The notes under the pieces: generated by a model
What the model saw: only the letters and a program-made list of their open reading frames with translations
Databases searched by the model: none
Told to the model about the DNA's origin: nothing
DNA from: Balanoglossus misakiensis
Lineage: Eukaryota > Hemichordata
Direction of reading: 5' to 3'
NCBI GenBank assembly: GCA_040954595.2
Contig: CM082595.2
Span: forward strand, 7,998,001 to 8,062,000
Length of the DNA: 64,000 nucleotides
Shown here: piece by piece, positions 33,690-46,048 of the stretch
How the letters are laid out: each line of letters starts with the position of its first letter
Numbering within the stretch: the first letter of the stretch is position 1
Position numbers and translations under genes: made by a program

Positions 33690-34990
33690 TTTACATCAGC
33701 AGTGATTGCACAAGCTCTGAGAGAACCGGTGTGGGTCTCCCAAAAGATGCTTGTTGCTTTTAACAATGGAAAGCAATAACACATTGCAGTAAGTCCAGAG
33801 TGGTTCAACAACACTCCAGTACAACAAAAGTAGCAGATCTGAATTAACATGAAAGGAACACAACCTCTTGAGCATGTGCAATCTTTGCTGTCATTTCTTT
33901 TGAATAGCTGTTGTGTGCTGACTAAAGGAGAGTTAATTGTTAAGAATATCACCAAGATACTTAAAAAAGACCACCTGTTCATTGGGTTCACCATCAATAC
34001 AAATTGGGACATTTTGTCCTGATACCCGACGAAAGTTAACGTTAAGTTCTTTTGTCTTTGAAACATTAAGCTGTAGAAAATTTGAATTACAGCTATTAGA
34101 ATAATACTTTGCCAAGTTTACATATTCCGTTTCCGAGTTTGTGTCATTTAAAAGAACAAGTACAGCTGCACTATCAGAGAATTGGAAAGAAATGAACTAA
34201 TCATTTGTATAGAAAATGAACGAAAATGGGCTAAGCCTGAAGACACAGCCTTGGGGGCACTGGTGTTGGTGAAGACCACAGTAGATAGTCCTCCCCTACT
34301 CTCACAATGTGGTCTGTCAGTTAGGAAGTTATAAACCCAATAAACTATTGCAGGTGCATGGTGCACCTACCTGCAATGATATGTCTATCATAATGTGATG
34401 CTAAGTGGTGTTGAAAGAAGAACTGAAGTCGATGAATATAATCCTGGCATAGTGCCCGGCTTTATCAAGGTGTTTTAACAATTTATGAAGGAGACAAGCA
34501 GCTGCATCATCCGTACCTTTAGGATCTACTTTTGACTGAACATAGGGGAGAAGATGAGACAATATCAAACATTTCCTTATGAAGGATGTTGCTTTAGCTC
34601 TGAAGAAAAAGTAATTTTAGGAACTGGGAAAATTTTTGAAGTCCTCCAAATATTGGGTGTAGTGCCTGTATCAATAGAGCGCTGAAAGAAATTCTGAAAC
34701 AAGGCCTCTAGTCCATCCACGCACGCCTTCAGCACACTGCCAGTTATACCATCTGGGCCAGGGGCTGTCCAAGGTTTCATATACGGTACTTGAGTTGTCG
34801 CACTACATCACCCACAGTGATGACTACATCATTCTGGCATGGGGGTGGACAGGAGGACAGCCTCCTGTCACACTCCTCAGAGAAGTCTTGCTTGTCAAAA
34901 CCTTGTATAAAATATGTTAATATCAGAAGCCAATGATTGTGAATCTGAAGGAGATAAAACTCGTTGTACACTGATTTGACCAGACATCTT
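33690..34990 (-). pseudogene. Rex1-like LINE reverse transcriptase, decayed
   Basis: Minus-strand pieces in order from 34971: DFSEECDRRLSSCPPPCQND; then APGPDGITGSVLKAC and PNIWRTSKIFPVPK (start of the fingers/palm region); then TDDAAACLLHKLLKHLDKAG and RIIFIDFSSSFNT (first catalytic aspartate motif); then YNFLTDRP; then LNVSKTKELNVNFRR and VVFFKYLG. These are ordered reverse transcriptase motifs in the style of Rex1/CR1-group LINEs. Several stops and frameshifts separate them, and the catalytic A/Y-x-DD segment near 34200 is degraded. No endonuclease domain is visible, so the copy is 5'-truncated. Confidence 0.85.
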
Positions 34991-34999
34991 TTTTCAAAT

Positions 35000-36960
35000 T
35001 CTGAAAAGCTTTCCTCATTGGGCGCATGATTTCATGACACAATAGACAATAAGGTACAGTTGTGTTTGTGGGTGCTCCATAAGGCATTCGTTTTGAGACT
35101 AAGTGATAGGCTCTGATCCTGCCCACCCAGCACTCGTGTAAATCAAAACTTAAAGTGTTAAATTTTCCGCTCATGCAGTGATTGAAATGGCATGGCATTT
35201 GACCTTACCCCCTCCTGCTCCTCTCCCCTTCCTCCCACCATAGTTGTGTCTGGAGCCCTGATGGGGGATAGGTCTCATTTTATAGCACACAATAACCGGT
35301 AATGTTTTCGGTTGGGTTCACAGCAGAAGTACTGACTCGGCCATAATCAAAACTATTGTTTTCCCTTACTGTGTTTTCTTCCTTTGAAAATGATAATCAT
35401 TGGATATGTAGAGACTGTTTATTTTCTTCTGTTTAAATCTGAGAAAGATGACTGTAAATTACCCCTTCCAACCTCATGCAGTTGTCTGTGTTATCTACAT
35501 GTGTACCTGGTATCTCAAAGTTTTAACAGCTTCAAAACATTTATGCCAACCAGACTGAAACTAATTTTACTTTCCGAACAATGTTTTTGTCACTGATTCT
35601 AATCTAATTACCAGATGGAATACTACACAAATGGGGAGGTCACATAAGAAATCAGATACTGTGCATCTAACTGCACAAATACCATTATCCCTGACCACAA
35701 CTGGGTATCATTGGCAAACATAATCATTTACAAGTACGTACTATGTAATGGAATACCAGCTGTATAATGGAACACTCAATCGACAAGAATATAGCTTTAT
35801 GAAATGTGACCTTCACCTTCTATTATTTTGAAAAAATGCCTTCCCCACAATTGGTCCCCCCCATGCATTAGCTGAACACTCCCTTGGTTAGACATGGGTC
35901 TAGGTGCCAGTAGATTGCTGGATAAATTCAGAATGTGTGCAAAGAGACATGTACATCATCTGATCTGCTTGGCCTCTATATACTTGTATATGTTAACGTC
36001 CAAACAAACCGATCCTTGTAGGCCAATCAAAGTACACCGTGGGGTTAGATTGTAAGCAGTCTAACTGCACAAATTCATTTTGCAAGCAAGCCTGTTTTAA
36101 TTTATGCCGCATAACAAAATCCCTACCTTCAATAGTTTCAAACCTGCGCACACATAAACAGTAGCTAAAAATAAACAGCATTCTGGTACATGAAAGCTCA
36201 TTCAGTGCAATGATTCCATTGCTCATCTGAGCTTCAGAAAACTTTGGGTACAACACTGTCCACTAGCAGTGTTACATCTAAAAATAGAAAGTCGGTTTGT
36301 ATTTACAAGACTCAAAACGTACTCCACTACTCAACTCCTATAGTAAAAAATTTGGCACACAAGCCAATTTGAGAAATCTCCAACACAATAAATGGGACAG
36401 TAACAGGAGTTGCATGAAAGCTTGGCCACTTACAGAAAAATAACAGAACTTAATATCACATTATGGCCCCATGAGCTGCAACTCAATAAAAATTTGTCAT
36501 GCTTTCGATCTCTCCTTGGAAAGGCTTTAAATTCTGTCAGCTGGAAAGTAAATAAATATGAAGGTTTTTTTTTGTGAGTGAATTTTGTTAAAAAACTTGG
36601 ATGTCCAGAAACTGCCTCCAATGTGTGTTCGTTTTTTTACCTGGCAATGTGTTAAAAATTCACACTATCCAGATTTTCTAACATACCACTGTTTGACTTT
36701 CTGGAGGTATTAATAGCAATATGTGCATACTACAGTAGTTATCTACTCTTGCAATAGACAGTTGAAGAAATGGGTGTGGCACCTTTTTATTCTTCATTGT
36801 ACATACCGGTATTTACATAGCCACAATCAGAGTTTACTGATTTGTTTGTGTACACTGAACAAGTAAACTTAAACTTAATTGGACCTTTCAAAAGTAAAAT
36901 CATGACATTTTTTTTAAATTAATACCAGATTCACACAGGGCAAAATTCTCAGTGTTTGAG
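35000..36960. other. Unassigned non-coding DNA
   Basis: A few 60-90-codon frames without domains or splice borders; I see no gene. Confidence 0.4.
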
Positions 36961-37140
36961 AGACACTACTTGCCTATGGTAAATACAGAGGATTAATCCT
37001 TTGATTCGCCTCTTGTCCACATACAACATTTATGTATAGGCACTATGGCTTGGCCCCATAGACAATGGGTTGTTTAGAGGTATTAATCCTTACACCGGCG
37101 CAGGTCGTCAAAGCCGTCTCGAATCTGAGACGTTTCAGCA
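36961..37140. repeat. Dispersed repeat, copy 2 (copy 1 at 13.28 kb)
   Basis: Same order of shared blocks as 13284-13490, similar but clearly diverged. It ends near a double GTCTCGAATCTGAGAC palindrome at about 37111-37130 that copy 1 lacks. Confidence 0.65.
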
Positions 37141-37459
37141 CCACTTGAACTGATAACAAATAATTATTTATGCAAGTATTTGATCTGAGACATTTTAGAA
37201 ACGTATTAATGGTCCCTGTGTAACCCCCATATAAAATTGTGCTTAATTAAATTGGCAGTTTAATCAGTAATGCCCTGACAGTGGATCTGACTATAGAGAA
37301 AATTTCCACGTATCATTGTCATGGCTTTCTGGTGGAGTGACCATGAGATAGGCAATAGACCTGTTATGCATGAATGGATCACCAATTATGTATGAGGTGC
37401 ATGTATATTTGATTTCAAGAAAAGAGTTTAAGTGAAATTTGGACATTCCATGCCATATC

Positions 37460-38149
37460 CAGGGTTCGACATACACGCTGGCCCACTATCCCGAGTCTAG
37501 TAATTTTCTGTAAGGACCAGTAAAGTGTTTTTGCTGGTAGTCCGGCGGGATAGTGACTTTCAGACGTAAACACGCTAAACATCGTCGTTTGTTTTGCCAT
37601 GATCAGCGTGAGTGAAAGTGGACCGTTGTTCTGTTAATGATCATCACCCCCCTGTATTTTGAACATCGTAAGGCAATGCATTGAATTCAGCTCTTCCAGC
37701 AAGTGGCCGCACTCGCTTGATTTCCTGTGTGTGTCTCTGGGGACGCAAAGAATGCATATGCGTCTTTCCCTAATTTGCATATTTTGAATGGGTTATGCTT
37801 ACAAATTGATACATTTAGGTCTGCCTTGACTTGAACGCGTCAAGTGTACAGGTTGTTATGGAAGTTTCTTTTTGATAAAGCGATTGCAAAGCCAATGTAG
37901 ATTCAACAAAGATAAATTCCCAGCTCTTACTTAGTCTTTTGGCCTGTGACATTTGTACATGTAGCCTCATTTCCAGCATGCCATATGCATACCTCTCAAT
38001 ACATCCCTTTCCAGATTCCCTTTGCTCCGAAAAATGTGAAAATCATGATAATTTTTGACAGGACTAGTAAATATTTCACAGGACCACTGAATTATACATT
38101 TTACTGGTCCTGCGGGACAGTGAACATTTTATACCGGTGTCGAACCCTG
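37460..38149. mobile_element. hAT-like non-autonomous element, 690 bp
   Basis: Inverted ends CAGGGTTCGACA (37460-37471) and its complement (38138-38149) are flanked by ATATC on both sides (37455-37459 and 38150-38154). CAGGG-type termini suit hAT elements, although those usually duplicate 8 bp. Subterminal GGACCAGTAAA-like and inverted GGACCAC/TTTACTGGTCC strings are also opposed. No transposase frame. Confidence 0.75.
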
Positions 38150-38154
38150 ATATC

Positions 38155-40539
38155 ACACTGTTCACTGGCATGGACTAACAGAGTATGGGAGGGGGGGCAT
38201 TTCTTGAGCATAAATTGCACAATCTAAAGGAGAGAGGTGGGGAAAAGATTCCTCCATACACCTGAAAAAATGTTTAAATTTAATTCTTTGCTTTGGGTAG
38301 ATCATCAATGCATTGTACTTTGTTGCCATGCTATAGCAACCACCTGGCAATGGAAAATCACATACAACCACCTGCCAAATGCCAAATCCTTGAATTTTAT
38401 AATCGTGAAAATAAATTTCATCAACCATTAGGCCAAACTGCACTAATACCGTGTACAAAATACATGAAAATGTTGACGTTGGATCCAACTTGTGTGAGTT
38501 TCAGTGCTCATTTATAGTTCACTGTTGAGGTACCCGATCATTGTAACAATGTCAGGAGATGCAGCATGAAAGAGGACGTCAACAAAATGAATATAACTAT
38601 GAGTAGAAAGGATGCCAACCCCCCCCCCCCCCCCAACTTCAGTGTTTATATGAATCCTTCCATATTCATGACACAACCATTCTGGTCAGTTTTAATTATA
38701 GCAATCAGATCCAGAAACTACTTGCTTGCAAAGTTTTCTGCCCAAGGTTTTAAAAAGCTAGGTCCTGTACGTGCATGTACAACTCATTCAAAATAACATC
38801 ACCATTGCATGATAGAACAGCCATACACAAATTCGTTAATAGATGCACACCTGCAGTATGATTACAACCACACATGTACTCACTTTATCTACAGGTATAT
38901 ACATTTGTGATCATTATATACAATTAATAGATGTTTGCTTCCCAAATTTACAGACCAAACATTTCAATTTCTTAATTAAAAGCCAATAAATTCTGTACCT
39001 GCCAATAACCTCTGTTCCATTTCAATATCTACATGAATAAGAGCATAAAAAAGGTTAACATTAGGTGAATCTTGAATTTGAAGGAAGATATTGAGATCTG
39101 GGAATGTATTGTATAGACTTCAAATGAGCAGAAGTCAGCCTCAAAGTTTTAAAAGATTTATTACACTGTCAAAGACTGAGTCCATAACAAAGAAATGTGG
39201 GCGGGGTTTCTTGAATGAGAGGGCTCTTGACAAGTTTGGGGTGGGGCTATGGAATATCCTCCCGCTGTCTGAGGATGACAGTTTTGACAATGTTTTGGTT
39301 TGGTCCTTAACTACAAGAATAAATTTCATGTATCTTGTTTTGTAAATAAAAGGATTGTTGCTAACCTCATCTGTTGGTGCCAACAGTTCTCTGAATCATG
39401 ACTAGCATTTCATGACATAAGAACAACAACTAAGCGGATACTACAAAACAACAACTGCACTGTGACTTCAAACAATCAATCAATCAAGCCTCTGTACACC
39501 TCTGAATAGTGAAACATTAAAAGGTAGGAGACAGCCAGCCAATATGCATTGCATGGTTATTATATTCCGTAGCCTTATACATACAATTTTGAGAAAACAT
39601 ACAATTCATTGTATACGTACTGGAACATGTTGTACTGTATGCTCTGAAATCAACACAGAATGTCGGACCCCTGCCATTTTAAGGCGCATGATCAGGCCCA
39701 GTTACAGAGTTAATTTATCTAAAATCTCCACATGCAGTTTTAAATTTTAATGGTTTGCCTTTTGCTAATAGAGCAGTGAAATTGATAACATAGAGATATC
39801 TACCATAGATGGCCACTGTTTGTCAATACCGGTACTAGTATCTTGTTTGACTAAACTTTTGTTGTCCTTTCCTGATCAACTGGGCTATATTGCCAAAATG
39901 TTGGAGAATTTGTGTGCTTCTTTAACACAGGATCCCACGTGTACAGTGTGAGCACATTATGCAACTTCTGGATCTAAACCAGCCCCAAATATAATGTCAT
40001 TGAAGCCCTAAGACTAGGAGCTGCCACTTGTTGCATTATTTTCATGATTTGACTTCCAACATAGATTGGTCCATCTAAAAAAGCTTACTGATAGGCATAC
40101 ATGAATATGTTACCGACGCCCGATTGTGGCTGTATGTTGCAATTTGAACAAGTGATATATTAAATAGGTGCCACACCTGTTAAATCAGCCTCTATAAAAA
40201 GAGTTCACAACTATTGTGGTACGCATCGCCAAGAGTTAATAAACAGAATCAAATGCAAATACAAGTAATGTGGATTAATGATGAAGATTTTATATAAAAG
40301 GTAGAAGATTTGATTTTTGGAAAAATGTGAAATTTGGCATTTCATGAGGCTTTCAGGGAATAGTAGTACATGTACCTGAAGACTGGTGTTGTCACCATTG
40401 TACATGCATTGACCAGCAGAATGTTGCTATAATTCCCAATGATTTGGCCAAAACTGGTTCCCTTTTAAATACTAGAAGGAAGGTACCAGTATGCATGTTC
40501 CTTGGTTGGTTAAATAGATTTTGATCAAAATTAAGATAA
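38155..40539. other. Unassigned DNA with a C run
   Basis: A C15-type run is at about 38620-38634. An 84-codon frame at 39091-39345 contains GLWNILPL, a string also found at the C-terminus of some LINE proteins, but this is too little to call. Confidence 0.35.
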
Positions 40540-41540
40540 GGGACCGTTCAGTTTTTACGGCCGGGGGGGGGGGGCAAAATCCAGGGGGGGGGTCACTTAA
40601 ATTTTGAAGTCCACAAGGGGGGGGGGGTCATCTGTTTTTTTTAAACGTTTAGGGGGGGTCACATACTTTTGCCACCGAACTTTTGCTTTTGAGTCCACAA
40701 AATTGCAGTTTCGCACCCTTTATTTTACAAAATTTTCTAATGTAGGAAGGGGGACACCCCCTCCCACACCCACCCCCTATATTCTCCGCCACATTTCATT
40801 TGGGGCTGGTTTGTCTAGTGTACCAGGGCGGAGTGCTTGCCACCCAAACCCCACCGATGATAATATTTAACAAAGTGAATACATAAAGGAGAATAATTGT
40901 TTAAACCATTTTGCATAACTAAGAGTTTCGCGCTGCATCTTCTATATACTAGAAATTTTATAAATGATGTCATGACAAGATAACGCCAAATCTTCTAACT
41001 TTGAGTGGAGTGGCAAAAAGTAAAATTGGTCCTCCCAAACATTGAGATAATTTGCTTTTGAGTTCATTAAAATGCAACTTTGCGCTACATATTTTACAAA
41101 ATTTTCTTATGCGGCAGGGGGACACCCCCTCCCACACCCACCCCCTCCATTCTTCGCCACATTGCATTTATTCACTGGTTTGTCTAGTGTACCAGGGAAG
41201 ACTTCTTGCCACCCCACCCCTGATGCTTACTTTGACTGGAGTGGCAAAATTAAAATTTGTCCTCCCTAACATTGAGTTAATTTGCTTTTGAGTTCATTAA
41301 ATTGCAACTTTGAGCACCGTATTTAAAAAAAATTTCTTATGTTCTTTATTGCATACAGTGTACATAGGATCAGGACGGCGAATGTTTTGGGCGTGGGGGG
41401 GGGGGCATCATATTTTTGGGTCTGTCAAAGAGGGGGTCATCATTTTTTGGTCCTGGCTGAAGGGGGGGTCGGCCTGATTTTGAGAACCAATGACACAAAC
41501 TTGCCGGCCCCCCCCCCTGCTGTAAAAACTGAACGGTCCC
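40540..41540. mobile_element. G-run non-autonomous element with inverted ends, copy 1
   Basis: Ends GGGACCGTTCAGTTTTTAC (40540-40558) and its complement (41522-41540), with TAAGAT at 40532-40537 and 41541-41546 as a possible target duplication. The interior has many G runs of 8-12 and about two and a half subrepeats of roughly 230 bases that include TTTGCTTTTGAGT, GGGGGACACCCCCTCCCAC and TGGTTTGTCTAGTGTACCAG. No coding capacity. Confidence 0.85.
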
Positions 41541-41658
41541 TAAGATGTGCCTCAAAGTCAGATTTTAAGAATAATAATAATAATTTATTTATATAGCGTC
41601 AGTATCCACAAAAATGTGATCAATGACGCTTAAAGCAAAAATACAATACAACAAATGG

Positions 41659-42240
41659 CTAAAAAACAGATTTAAAGAGTAAAGTTTTAACATTTGATTT
41701 AAAAACAGATAAGTCTGGTGCCTGGTGAATGTTGAGTGGAAGAATATTCCAAAGAATTGGAGCAGCAACAGTAAAAGCACGATCATCATAACTCCTGGTG
41801 CGTGATCGAACAGGGCAGAGTTTGAACTGATCAGCTGACCTTAAATTGCGACACGGAACATACAGATCAGTCATGTTAGAAAGATATATTGGACCAAGTT
41901 TATGAATGGATTTAAAAATGAGAACTAACATCTTAAAAACAATACGCTCTGTAAAAGGTAGCCAGTGCAACTGATACAAAATTGGAGTGATGTGACAGGT
42001 GATTTTTGAACGAGTAACAATTCTAGCAGCAATATTCTGAACGCGTTGAATACGGTTGATTGAATACTTCGGGAGCCCAAATAAAAGTGAATTACATGAA
42101 TCAATTCGAGAAGTAATGAATGCATGAACTAATTGCTCTGTAGCAGATTGAGATAAATATTTGCAATAAGTGCAATGCGACGTAAATGAAAAGTGGCAGA
42201 GCGGCAGATCTGTCCAATATGTGGCTTCATTGTCAGACAA
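41659..42240 (-). pseudogene. CR1-like LINE, C-terminal part of ORF2 (frameshifted)
   Basis: About 190 residues, open. Contains HAFITSRIDSCNSLLFGLP, IQRVQNIAARIVTR, HWLPFTERIVFKMLVLIFK and a RSYDDRAFTVAAPILWNILP ending, the usual thumb/C-terminal sequence order of CR1-type LINEs. It is in a different frame from the polymerase core just upstream, so there is a frameshift near 42150-42240. Confidence 0.88.
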
Positions 42241-42701
42241 GAGTCAAGGATCACTCCAAGGCTCTTAGCCTGACAATGGACGGGAATCAGAGAATCGCCA
42301 ACACGAATTTCTGAAATCCCTCTAGCAGACAGATCACCCGAAGTACCAGAGAAAATAACAAATTCAGTCTTATCATCGTTTAAGCACAAGAAGTTTTCAG
42401 ACATCCAAAACCTAACATCGGATATACAAAGTTCAAGATTTGAAACAGTTCTGGCTGCGTTGTCTTTACAAAATGACATATAAAGGGAAGAGTCATCTGC
42501 ATAAAAACTATAAAGACAACCATGACTTTGAACTAATTCACCTAATGGAGACATGTACATATTGAAAAGTATGGGACCAAGAACTGATCCCTGTGGTACC
42601 CCAGTGTCGAGCGGATAGAAAGGTGATTGGGTGGAATTTACACTGACTACGATTAGAAAGGTATGACTTAAACCACGTGAGAACAGTATCTGAGAGACCA
42701 A
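42129..42701 (-). pseudogene. CR1-like LINE reverse transcriptase core
   Basis: Contains TGVPQGSVLGPILFNMYMSP and then SFYADDSSLYM with the catalytic YADD (codons 42503-42492), followed by WMSENFLCLNDDKTEFVIF. These are reverse transcriptase motifs 4, 5 and 6-7. The sequence upstream continues on the far side of the inserted element, at 43503 and above. Confidence 0.9.
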
Positions 42702-42714
42702 AGCGGTCTCTTAA

Positions 42715-43499
42715 GATGGGTCCCTGGGATCTTTTTGCTCGTTGCTATGGGCCTTTATAGGACACTACACTCAATTTTGATCGAAACCATTATGAACGTC
42801 CGACAAGGGGCTTGTAAATACGCATGATTGTGTGCACACCCCCTGTCCGAGTATGGTTACGGCAGCTACCGCCTGGCCATAGGCCGCCACGCTAATACGG
42901 CAAAGCAGCGGTCAGCGATAGCGTGCGCGTCCTGTAACCACAGTAACTGGATCGAACGCTAAAAATCCAATGTTTTGTACACAGAGATTTTGTACCGTTC
43001 ACGAAAATCCCTAAGGCTTTTTTCACAGGCGACGTAGGCCAGCCAAATTTGACCTGCTTGTTGAGAACGCACTTCCGCATAGTGTGACGGATCGTTTTTT
43101 CGGTTTTCGTCGTGCTAAGAAGCGATACCGGTGGAAGAGTGCGTCCAAAAACACCCAAAATCGATGACTTTTTCAGGTGTGGTACGGGTATGCTGAAATC
43201 GTAGGATACAACGATAATATTCGAAAACAAAATCCGTCACGATCTTCCCTGGTTCAAGCAACTAATGAATACGTATCAAGTTCGTTTTTGAGGTCACTGA
43301 ATAAAAAGCCTTAGGCTTTTGAAATTTGACCTAGCTAATTTGCATATCAATGGCGTCAGGGGGCGCGCGCTCACAATCGTGCAGATTTTCAACTAGTTAC
43401 CAGCCCCTTGTTAGACTCTGAAAACGGCTTAGTCCAAATCGGGGTGTAATGTCCTATAAAGGCCCATAGCAACGGGCAAAAAGATCCCAGGGACCCATC
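42715..43499. mobile_element. 785-bp TTAA-flanked element nested in the LINE
   Basis: TTAA at 42711-42714 and 43500-43503 brackets termini GATGGGTCCCTGGGATC and its complement. The inverted similarity runs about 55 bases with few mismatches and continues weakly for about 130. The same junctions also allow a 6-bp CTTAAG target. The interior has no transposase. TTAA targeting suggests mobilisation by a piggyBac-type enzyme. Confidence 0.9.
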
Positions 43500-43502
43500 T
43501 TA

Positions 43503-43625
43503 AGCGATTGAGTAAAATGGTATGGTTCACAGTGTCAAATGCTGCGGAAAGATCGAGTAATACCAAGAAAACCTCTCTTTTTTCATCAAGAGCAAGCAAA
43601 ATGTCAGAAGAGTGAAACTCCAAGG
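43503..43625 (-). pseudogene. CR1-like LINE, reverse transcriptase segment upstream of the insertion
   Basis: Reads SSDILLALDEKREVFLVLLD then LSAAFDTVNHTILLNRL before reaching the TTAA junction. DLSAAFDTV carries the first catalytic aspartate. Recognisable homology stops at about 43625, the likely 5' truncation point. Confidence 0.88.
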
Positions 43626-44795
43626 GTTTAAATTTTCTGATGCCTCTAAGTCTGTGATGAGTCTATTTGGAATGAAAGACCAAAACATGTTCGTCTTCTT
43701 ATTTGTCGTCGCTACTTTAATTCTTATTTACTTTAAATTTAAGTTGATACAGAGATTGGTTGCAAACAACATTCTCCAGAAGTCTTTGAATGCATCCCAT
43801 TCTTATCAATTTTAATCTTTAAAAAGTTATACAAATCGAGTTGATATACCAGTAATAGCAATTACCCCCCCCCCCCCCCCCATATTGGCTTTGAAACCGG
43901 GAGTGTATCTCCGCCCCTGACTAAGTTTCGGGGGCAGGGTAAAACCATACTTAACCCCCCCCCCCCCACCATGCACAAAATCCCCGCTTACCCCCCCCCC
44001 CCCACCCCCGCCAATGATCATATTTTACACCAATAGGGATATGGATTTAAAGAATGGCGCAATCACTGTGAATAACTGAAGTATAAAAATCAAAGTTAAC
44101 AGAAGCGCACATTTTGTTGTTTATGGAACATACAGTGTAATTGGCTGGGAGGCTTCACGTGTCAGTAATTTGACGCCAATCAAACTAATCTTTAACGAAA
44201 GTCGCTGATCGAAGAAAGTACATTTGTAGCAATATGTGTGACATGAATACAGTTGAATTCAATTTTTGGAACAATACTGAGAAAATTGTCAATCATAACA
44301 GATACTGGAGCTTTTACAATAATATTTGTTCACTTTATTTCTTGCTATTTCTCCCTTTTTATTATTTGCATTTAATCAGTAATCAATTTATTCAGCTATT
44401 TATTTTTATCATAAAACAATTGTATCCAGAAAATATGTAACTTTGTCCCCGTACAAGAAATTGCTTCCTGCACCCCTGAAAAAGTGAAAATGTGCAAATC
44501 TAAGCAACAAAATATCATTAAGGAAATTCAACTTTTTGGTGCATTTAATCTCTTTTATTTAGTACTGTCTTTATGAAATTACATTCTCTAGTGAGAGCAG
44601 CGCAGAGACACAGGAGAACAGAACTTTTGTCTCTCTTTTCGAGCGTCCACATCGCTTCATATATTGCTGTGGCGTTAAAGTCGGCTGTTACAATAACATT
44701 GATTGTGTAACAACGAACTACAAATTCTCACCAATATTCATAAGCTTGTCCATGCCATCGTCAATGAAAACGGCACTGGCATTCTGATTTGTAGA
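43626..44795. other. Unassigned DNA with C runs
   Basis: Poly-C runs of about 10-20 occur near 43865-43880, 43957-43969 and 43992-44003. Glycine-rich frames on the opposite strand are artefacts of these runs. Confidence 0.5.
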
Positions 44796-44799
44796 TCAT

Positions 44800-44999
44800 A
44801 CGGCGGAGTTGGTATTCCCTGGAGAAAGTCGCTGTCGAGAATAGCCGATCTTGGTATTGGGAACATAGTCGAATAATGGATTTTGATAACAGCGGTATGC
44901 CATAGAAGCCTGCTCTGTAGAAATATGTTTTGTCGGGACTGCAAAATCTGCCCGACACAAGTCCGACATTTGGCCGTCGTGCATTACCATGATAAACAT
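44800..44999 (-). CDS. Possible single exon, unknown product
   Basis: A minus-strand frame from ATG 44999 reads MFIMVMHDGQMSDLCRADFA, then a polar region including YRCYQNPLFDYVPNTKIG and a SPGNTNSA end, where a donor-like GTATGA follows. Composition is protein-like and not repeat-derived. No family recognised and no partner exon found, so this is tentative. Confidence 0.2.
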
Positions 45000-45786
45000 G
45001 ACAAGGCAAAGTTGTGAAAAACCGACTTTGTCATCTCAAAAAAACCTGCCGGTGTACATGATGCAGAATTCCGGCATGCCAGTCGAAACTTTCCCGGTAC
45101 CTTTTTGTTGATGGCGAATACCGTTTGCCACACGAAATTTCGACGTGTCATTTGTGAAGTCACAACAGACCTGGCTGTATGATGCGACAATCTACGACAA
45201 GAATCACGTGGTTCTCAGTTGCATTTAAATTTTTATTCGTAATCTGCTCTTTAAAAACTGTATATCATGTTCTGACAGACTTCACCTTTACCAGAAAATG
45301 CATTTAGTTAAATCGTATAGATTTTCGAAGTTCTAAGTATCAATCACAATTTCGGAAAAAAATGCATGGTTGTCTCTATACATGGTTTCTATATATCTAC
45401 CCAGTGCCCGTCAGTAGCCAAAACCACTTAACTGTGCAACCCGGTCGGGCATTTTTTTTCTATCAAACACAAACAAAAATCTATTCATGGATGCGTCAAT
45501 GAAGCACGCCAAAACAGGATCCCAACCAATCACAACGATGTACTATTTCTGGCCATGTTACACCGATGTTTTTACGTGATATGGCGGCAGATGTATGACC
45601 TGTCATACTGTCCCTACGTTCCAACAAGTCAGCTACTGACCGGAAAATTAATTTTTTGGTGAAAAAACATTTTATTGTTTATATTGTTTAACGTTAAAAT
45701 TTTACTCTGTCTCTGGGCATGCAAGCCTTACCCTATGTGCAGCGCAATATATTATTAGCATGCTTGTCGCACATCACCAATCAAGT

Positions 45787-45922
45787 ATGCCTAGGTTGGC
45801 ATTATATGCAATAATTGAAGCATTGGTGGCCTAGTTGGGTGGCTAGATGGTGGGCCATCCAGCCACCCAACCAGCCCAACAAGGCTACAATTATTGCAGC
45901 TAGGCAGGCATGGAATGTAAGG
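45787..45922. repeat. Foldback hairpin, about 136 bp
   Basis: GTTGGGTGGCTAGATGG at 45834-45850 pairs with CCATCCAGCCACCCAAC at 45855-45871 across a very short loop, with one mismatch. Outer pairs (GCAATAATTGAAGC with CTACAATTATTGC, GCCTAGGTTGG with CTAGGCAGGC) extend it imperfectly. Confidence 0.75.
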
Positions 45923-46048
45923 CTAATTGAATTCAATTACTCAGAATGACTATCCTCGAATCGTATAGCACAACGCAATTCGCTGATCGCGGTTTCGGCG
46001 GTCAAATCATAGAAAGCTCGTACAGCAATTTTGTAACCAATCCAATAA

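Larger units (their letters stand above)
41568..43625 (-). mobile_element. CR1-like LINE, 5'-truncated, split by another element
   Basis: Runs on the minus strand from about 43625 to an ATT-repeat tail at 41568-41585, typical of CR1/L2-type 3' ends. The reverse transcriptase region is interrupted at TTAA by the element at 42715-43499. No endonuclease part is present. Confidence 0.9.

Noticed and set aside
39091-39345. 84-codon frame with GLWNILPL as a LINE C-terminus
   Set aside because: Only one short motif matches and the neighbouring sequence does not continue the similarity.
43827-44021. Glycine-rich protein on the minus strand
   Set aside because: Product of poly-C runs.
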